DNA from: Heterohyrax brucei
Taxonomy: Eukaryota; Chordata; Mammalia; Hyracoidea; Procaviidae
Reading direction: 5' to 3'
DNA length: 64,000 nt
NCBI GenBank assembly: GCA_028571685.1
Contig: CM053141.1
Location: 2,542,001-2,606,000 of the forward strand
Shown here one piece after another: positions 57,967 through 64,000 of the stretch; position 1 is the stretch's first letter; each line of letters opens with the position of its first letter. The notes under the pieces were generated by a model, which had not been told where the DNA came from, made no database searches, and worked only from the letters and a program-made list of their open reading frames with translations. Position numbers and translations under genes: made by a program.

Positions 57967-58062
57967 GTGCTGTTATGTGCCACTGAGTCAGTTCTGACTC
58001 ACAGCAACCGTAGGTACAACAGAAGGAAACATTGCCTAGTCTGAGAAGCTGGACTGTATGGA
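57967..58062 (-). mobile_element. RTE 3' tail fragment with a sense RTE scrap
   Basis: Antisense tail gtgctgttatgtgccactga to ggaaacattgcctagtc, followed at 58040 by a short sense RTE word (gagaagctggactgtatgg) and an A18 run at about 58061-58078. Confidence 0.75.
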
Positions 58063-58078
58063 AAAAAAAAAAAAAAAA

Positions 58079-59111
58079 CAGCAACCATAAACTTTGGTGT
58101 CCCAGAAAATATAGCACAGGAAAAATCAACTTTGTAACATCAAACATAAACATTACTGGAGTAGTATTTCCTGATCTCCAAATAATACCATGTCACCATA
58201 CCAGCTGGAAAAGCTTCTAGTCCATGGGAGGTAATTGCACAGATGTGCACAGATGTGCACAGCTGAGATGGTAGGCTTCCAAAGCTATAAGAACTCCAGC
58301 AATTACACAGCCTCAATTCCAGGTCATCCCAGGTGGTAACGGGTAGCTAAGGAATATAACACAATATAGTTTAACTACTAAATTCATCAGATACTAAGCC
58401 TATTCGTTTTAAACTTAGCTCTACAAATATGTTACTGTTATAATAAGGACAAGGTCACTAACATAATATTATGTTATCCTTCATATTATGATAATAACAG
58501 TACTAACACCAGTTAATTCCAACTTCTTGGACTTACAGTAAGTGACTTCATCTGAGAGATGAATTATTGGAAAAAAAATCGACTTTTGCCCAGAATTATT
58601 GTTATAAGAAAGTCGTGAAGAACGGTTCCATGGGTTCTGATGGCTTTGCCTCCCATGCTGGTCTGTCTCTCCTCCTTTTGGCCACTTCCTCCACTGCCTC
58701 TATCTAAGGAGTCCGAGCTTCAGGAAGGGGGAAGGAGGTGGGGAGTGTTCTGTGAAGTACAATCTTCTACAGCGGATCTCAGAAATGGAGCACTGTGGTG
58801 ACTGGAGTTCCTCTGTGTAGCCCTTTGTCTTGATTCTGTGGGAAAAGAAGACTTGGAGAACCCCCACTCAGCCTTTAGAAGTTGTTGCCTTTGCCATAAT
58901 TCTTTGCAGAAACTACCCGGGAGAACTCATAGGATGCTTTGAACCCCAGAGGGTAGCTACCTTTGCCTAGGGAAGAAGTCAGTCTCAGCCAGCAGGAAAC
59001 ATTATTTTTATATAAAACCTGAGTTGATCGACATCTTGTGAGCTTGTAACTGTCCTCATATGATTGCCTGGGCCACTGTCGTGGAAGGGATTCATAGATT
59101 TACTATTCAAA
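58079..59111. other. Unassigned; small 10-bp tandem
   Basis: No gene was recognised. gcacagatgt is repeated about 2.5 times at 58237-58262. Confidence 0.45.
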
Positions 59112-59262
59112 CAGAAATCAAAGCCAAACCCTGACTAACAGCAATCCTACAGAACAGGGTAGAACTAGCCCATATGGTTTGCAAGGAGCATGTGGTGGGT
59201 TTGAACTGCTAACACTTTGGTTAGCAGCTGAATGCTTAACCACTGCACCACCAAGTCTCCTC
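59112..59262 (-). mobile_element. Afrotherian SINE, antisense
   Basis: atcaaagccaaaccctgact, gggtagaactagcccatatg, tggtgggtttgaactgctaa, gcttaaccactgcaccacca. Confidence 0.88.
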
Positions 59263-59399
59263 CCTTCAATAGCAGCTTGGAAATCCACCTGATAGGAGTC
59301 AGTGACTGACAGTCCACGGAAAGGTTTTGTCAGTTCTTCATCCTGCTGAGAAGACCATTCCTTGAGATGGACATGAAGTTTGATTATATACTCAGCCAA

Positions 59400-60116
59400 G
59401 CCCACAGAGGCTTCAGGAGGGAGGCAGGAGATGAGAGAACTTCCTCAAAGAGCTGGAATTTGGGGTAAGGACTGTGACACTAAAGGTGGTGAGGAGACCA
59501 GAAGGAGCCTGCCAGTAGACTAGATGGGGCCCCGAGGCAGAGCTGGCAGCAGGATACCCAGAAGAGGCTCTGCAGCAGAGTCAGCACTGACACCAGAGAC
59601 GTTCTACCAGGAAAGCAGCTATGAGAGCTGAGCGGGCTGCTACGCTGGCTACGAGTTGAGCCAGGCAGCAGCGGAGAGGCCAGCAGCAGGGAGGTGGAGG
59701 GTAGACAGGACTGCACTGCCCAGAACAGGCATATGTGGCTGGGAGGGGTCCGCTCACTTGCTCGGCAAAGAGCTACTGAGAGACTTGTCTTGGTTGGAGG
59801 CTGTCCTGCACTGAAGCAGTGAGGAGTATCCTCTCTACCTGGGGAAACCTTCCAGACTTTGCCTATATGCTTCCTGATTCTGACCCCAAATTACTTAAGT
59901 TGATTTCGATCCTGAGTTGTAGCCTGTTACTTCCTTAATAAACCACATACCTGTGAGTATGTGCAGTTCTTAAGTTCTACATGGTAAATTACTGAACCCA
60001 GCAGAGAAGCACAGAGTGCCGTGGAGAGGACTACCAGTATCAGAAATGGTGAAGCAATCGAAGAGTGGAGGTGTCTGCCCTCTATGTCGTAGGAAACAGC
60101 TTTGTGCTGATCCTGC
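59400..60116 (+). mobile_element. LTR-like element (copy 2), family not identified
   Basis: The 3' part at 59893-60116 (tgttacttccttaataaacc with polyadenylation signal, aattactgaacccagcagag, gtgctgatcctg) is related to 39575-39792. The 5' part is purine-rich, as in copy 1, but the sequences do not align well by eye. An ERV LTR is the simplest reading, and the left boundary is uncertain. Confidence 0.5.
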
Positions 60117-60927
60117 TTCTTACCTGTCAGGAGTTTAGTGGGGTGCTGACACTGCACCACAAGCTTGTTCTAACCTGTGTCAATACTTGGTTTCAAGTGG
60201 CAATGCAGATGTCACTAGTCTTTGTATGGAAATAGCCAGCTGCTGTGTCAGTTCTGCTTGGCAAAAACTGCAGGAGAGGAGGAAACGTTCCAGAGAAAAT
60301 TACTATCTATGATGCCAAGAATGTTTATCCAATCAGGAGGGAAGAATTAAATAAACCTTAAATTTAAATGAAGCAATTTCAATGACTGGAATGGCTCAGG
60401 TGTTACCCAAGTGTTCCCCAGTGGCTCGCCACCACTCCACTAAGAAATATGATCAACAGCCAACCAGCTGTTCACTTCGCCCTGAGCACAGCCTTCCTCG
60501 ACAGGAGGCAGTATACATGCTGAACAAGAGCACTCTGGCAGAATGCTCTGCAGAGCCGTGGAACAACCCTCAAAGATCTTTTAGACAAACACAGTTATGC
60601 GGGTTGTAGAAACTGTTTATAACTGGATATGCTATTTCTCTGAGAATTTTCAAACATAGCTGGGTTTTTTTTAAGGCCCAATTTAGCAATTACTGAACAG
60701 CATTTTTGGCATACATACATTTAGCAAGGAAATAGCAAGTGTTTTGAACTTTACAGAGATTTCTATGTTTTTTAGCTCTTCCTAAAGGCTGATTGCCCTA
60801 AGACAGTAGGAAGAAAACATGACAGTAAGATGGAATTGTAATAGAAAGCAAAAAGTGATATAAGATATAGCGTAACGCAGAGGCTACCTATTATCAAACA
60901 CAGCAATTTTGGTACATCTAATATATT
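60117..60927. other. Unassigned intergenic DNA
   Basis: No recognised feature. Confidence 0.4.
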
Positions 60928-61112
60928 TACAGGGCCCTGTGTGACACAGATGGTTTGTGCTTGACTACTCATGAAGAAGCTGGCGGTTCATTCCAGAAGC
61001 CTGGTGATCTGCTTCTGTAAAGATGGCAGCCAAGCAAATCCTCTGGAGTATTTCTACTCTGTAACACATGTCGCTATCAGTTGGAATCTGTTTGATGTCA
61101 TTGGGGTTGGAT
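60928..61112 (+). mobile_element. Afrotherian SINE, plus, diverged
   Basis: acagggccctgtgtgacaca, aagctggcggttcattcc (B-box region), ctggtgatctgcttctgtaa, tatttctactctgtaacaca, gtcgctatcagttggaatc. Confidence 0.82.
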
Positions 61113-62532
61113 CGTTGGTTTAATATACTTGTAAGAATACAATTACGATTAGCTATCAATTGTGGAAGTGTTTATAGTAAAGTTTTTTATTGTTGATTTT
61201 TCCCAAAATTTATTATTAACACTTAATTGTGAATTATTTACTAGATTATATTTCATCTTGCCCTTTATGTAGCATTCATCTATGACACTGAGAGGACAGA
61301 GGGTGCATGAAATAAGAGACTGGTATGGACAAGAACTTTGAGGAAAGGTTTGGACAAAGAGGAGGGACATGGACTTGAAGGATGAGCCGTCCAGTCTATT
61401 CTGGGGAAGCTTGGAACAAAACGTCAATCAAGCGGGGAAACCTTAACGACAGTTCCGGAGATGTACCAGCAGCCGTTCATACACACTGACTCCTTTCACC
61501 TCCTCAGGTAGAAATTGTCATCCAAACAGGAAAAGGAGTTTCTGGTCAACCTGCTAGTGAAGGCCCCACAGCCCAAGGCTCCCCAGACCACGGCACTGAC
61601 AGGACAGTGAACCCCGTGACTGCCCCCAAGTCTCCTAGAGTTTCCAAGGTCAGGCAGAGTCATGGCGGTGGCGACAATGAGCACAATGCAGGTGTGGATG
61701 AAGGAACCTGACGGGACGGGTGTCGAGGCCTTACACCAGCCACAATGAGGCCAGAAGACACGAAGCGGGTAGAGGAATGCCGGGCTTGGAGAGCAAACCT
61801 GAGGACCCCACCATGATGCAATGGGCTTCTGTTTTCAGTGTTGCCTTCTTTTGGTCTATGTGGCACTGTTGCAGCCATACATGAGGTGAGAGCACAGAGC
61901 TGATGGTCAACGTCAGTCCAGGAAAACGCTCAGATGATAAAGCGACAGGACTGAGTGAACAGGGTGAAGAGCCAGGAACGGACAGTTGAGTGCCAGTGAT
62001 GCAGTAAAATGGGGATAATCTGCCTGGTTAACTTCTTCCTTCTCAGCATATTCAAGAGAATTAATATCATCAAAATTAGCTGAGTATCCCATTAAGTCTG
62101 GTTTTATTAGAAAATTTCTCTCCCAGCAGTGCAGCAGATGTACCAGTGAGAAGCATTTCTAACCATTATTCTGCTTACTTCATTTATTTATTTACCCCAG
62201 ATGACTGTACCTTGGGATGGCACTCCAAATTAATGGAGCCTTCTAAGCAAAATCTTTCTAGCAAAGTCAAAAGTATAAAAGAGATTTTACACATTTAGCC
62301 TCCTTCCAAGTTCAGCTGGGAACCGATGCTCTCATTTTCTCTTTAATAAACACCATCTACGTCAAGATGATCCCACTGAGAGTAAACCAGTGTGGGATGC
62401 CGTTCGGTGGGTTCGTGTGAATGGGGTACTGTGGATCAGAATTTGGTCTTACAACATAACAACACTGTGTGGAAATCTCATTCCTCTTCTTGCTCCCTGT
62501 TGCACTCTGTATTTATTTACATTTCAAGGTTA
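61113..62532. other. Unassigned intergenic DNA
   Basis: About 1.4 kb without a recognised gene or repeat. Frames are at most 92 codons, with no known domain. Confidence 0.45.
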
Positions 62533-62548
62533 CGTTGTTGTTAGGTGC
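62533..62548 (-). mobile_element. RTE LINE 3' terminus, left of an LTR
   Basis: cgttgttgttaggtgc is the antisense RTE terminus. It ends in ggtgc (62544-62548), where an LTR is inserted. Confidence 0.9.
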
Positions 62549-63042
62549 TGTTGTGGATTAAATTACATCCCATAAAACACATGTGTCTTAATTTGGCTGG
62601 GCCATGATTCCCAGTATGGTGCGAGTTTCCAGGGTGTTGTAAATCCTGCCTCTTTGATGTTATTGAAGAACAATAGACAGTAGTTTTGTTAGTGAGGCAG
62701 GAGTCAGTCTACAAGCTTGTGCTGGACCTTGATGCAATCTCTTGTGATAATAGCAAAGGGAAGCAAGCAGAGGGTTGGGGACCCTGTACCACCAGGAAAG
62801 AAGCACTGGGAGCAGAACACGTCCTTTGGACTTAGGATTTCCATGCCTGAGAAGCTCCTCCACTGTAGGAAGGCTGAGGGCAAGGACCTTCCTCCTGAGA
62901 TGACAGAGAAAGCCTTCCCCTAGAGCTGATGCCCTGAATTTTGACTTTTAGCTTACTTTGCTGTGAGGGGACACATGTCTCTTTGATAAAGCCATCCACT
63001 TGTGGTATTTTCTATTAACAGTAGCACTGGATGACTAAGACA
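62549..63042 (+). mobile_element. MaLR-type solo LTR with perfect TSDs
   Basis: 494 bp beginning tgttgtggattaaattacat, with the blocks ggctgggccatgattcccag, taaatcctgcctctttgatg, gcagaacacgtcctttggac, ctttgataaagccatccact and the end ggatgactaagaca. Perfect 5-bp duplications ggtgc (62544-62548 and 63043-63047) frame it. Confidence 0.95.
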
Positions 63043-63400
63043 GGTGCCATTGATAATTTCCAACTTACAGTGACCTATGTATAACAGAAGGAAACACTGC
63101 CTTGTCCTGGGCCATGATCACAGTCATTGCTATGTTTGAGCCTGTTGTAGCCACCATGCCAGTCCATCTCATTGAATGTCATCCTCTTTGTCACTGACCA
63201 TCTACTTTACCAAGTATGATGTCCTTCTCCAGGGACTCGTTCAAAGTAAACAAGAAGAGGTCTCCCCATCCTTGTTTCTAAGGAATGGTCTTGCTGTTTC
63301 CCCTCCAAGATAAATTTGCTCATTCTTTGGACAGTTACCAGTGTATGCAATATTCCTTACCAACAGCACAACTGAAATGCATCAGTTATTCTTCAGTTTC
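63043..63400 (-). mobile_element. RTE LINE 3' fragment, right of the LTR
   Basis: Resumes ggtgccattgataatttcca, then ctttaccaagtatgatgtcc, and ends near gcatcagttattcttcag. Confidence 0.9.
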
Positions 63401-64000
63401 CAAGATTGTATCCATGAGGAAAGTGGCTTTCTTGAGTCTGCAGAGGTGAAATGCAGATTTGCCGGATAGGAAGGCTTGCGGGGACAGAGTTAAAAAAAAA
63501 AAAAAAAGTAAATGAATAAATAAAAGCACATACTGTTCCCTGCCCTTCGATTGGCTTCCTTTTGAGGTGGGAGCTGCTTTTCTGGGACTGACCGTTCTCA
63601 TTATTAGAGCTGGGAGAAAGAGTCTCACAAGGAAAGGAGTGCTGGAAGCAGATCAGCTTGTGCTGTGTCTGTCTCTATCCCTGGTAAATATGTTCTGCTT
63701 ATAGTTCAGTACCACGGATGACCTTGGGGCTGGTGGGGTAGCCACATTTCCTTAGCTGACTGGTCATCGGGGGACACACAACTCTCTGAGTCTTCTCCCA
63801 GCTGCTGTGGTAGGAGGCCAGTGAGATTCAGGAATAGAGGATCTCACAGCCATCCATACCCCTCAGTTCTCATTCCCACCCAGCAGACACAGCTGTGCCT
63901 GGGTTATCCTTTTTTTAAACTTAAATGCAACCATCATCTATTTTTCATTTGACATCCACATTGGCATATTCAAACTGACATAGAGAATTAAAAGTACTAG
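63401..64000. other. Unassigned; A-rich run at 63492-63508
   Basis: No recognised gene. The 80-codon minus frame 63386-63628 has no known domain. Confidence 0.4.

Overview
This window looks like non-coding DNA from an afrotherian mammal, most likely an elephant or a close paenungulate. The evidence is the repeat content. It carries dozens of copies of an RTE-clade LINE (the RTE1/BovB-like element typical of elephants), afrotherian tRNA-derived SINEs that share that LINE's 3' end, and MaLR-type (ERVL) LTRs. Older mammalian repeats (L1, a probable L2, mariner) are also present. I see no convincing protein-coding exon, no host RNA gene and no CRISPR-like array. The open frames present are short, and those I could relate to a known protein are decayed pieces of RTE endonuclease/reverse transcriptase or mariner transposase.

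Layout. 1-2.2 kb is unassigned. 2.2-7.3 kb is a tail-to-tail inverted pair of RTE copies; the right one is nearly full length and carries a SINE with clear target-site duplications (TSDs). 7.3-13.2 kb has SINEs, a 49-bp triplication, and a three-layer nest (RTE into LTR into RTE). 13.6-13.8 kb is a 41-bp minisatellite. 16.3-18.7 kb is a long RTE copy split by an LTR. 20.1-22.4 kb is a MaLR element with parts of both LTRs and internal sequence, itself hit by an RTE. 25.6-28.2 kb has an LTR, RTE inserted in RTE, then another MaLR with internal sequence. 29.2-32.4 kb is a second near-full-length RTE. 32.4-35.8 kb is mostly unassigned. 35.8-38.0 kb is an RTE broken by a SINE and a 567-bp LTR-like insert. 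38-42 kb is sparse, with an LTR-like element, two SINEs and strong hairpins. 42.2-50.6 kb is a dense pile of RTE fragments around a mariner remnant. 51.4-53.4 kb is an RTE with its 5' UTR. 54.3-55.0 kb is an MLT1-like LTR. 56.7-58.1 kb is another RTE/LTR nest. 59-61.1 kb holds SINEs and an LTR-like element. 62.5-63.4 kb is an LTR with perfect 5-bp TSDs inside an RTE tail.

The parts are linked by parasitism rather than a pathway. The SINEs share the RTE 3' terminus, as expected if they borrow its reverse transcriptase. RTE and MaLR elements inserted into each other in both directions, so their active periods overlapped. The least expected pattern is that four of six LTR insertions into RTE copies fall within about 75 bp of the same place in the RTE 3' region. 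Family names rest on recognition by eye. RTE edges are good to about 10-30 bp except where TSDs fix them.
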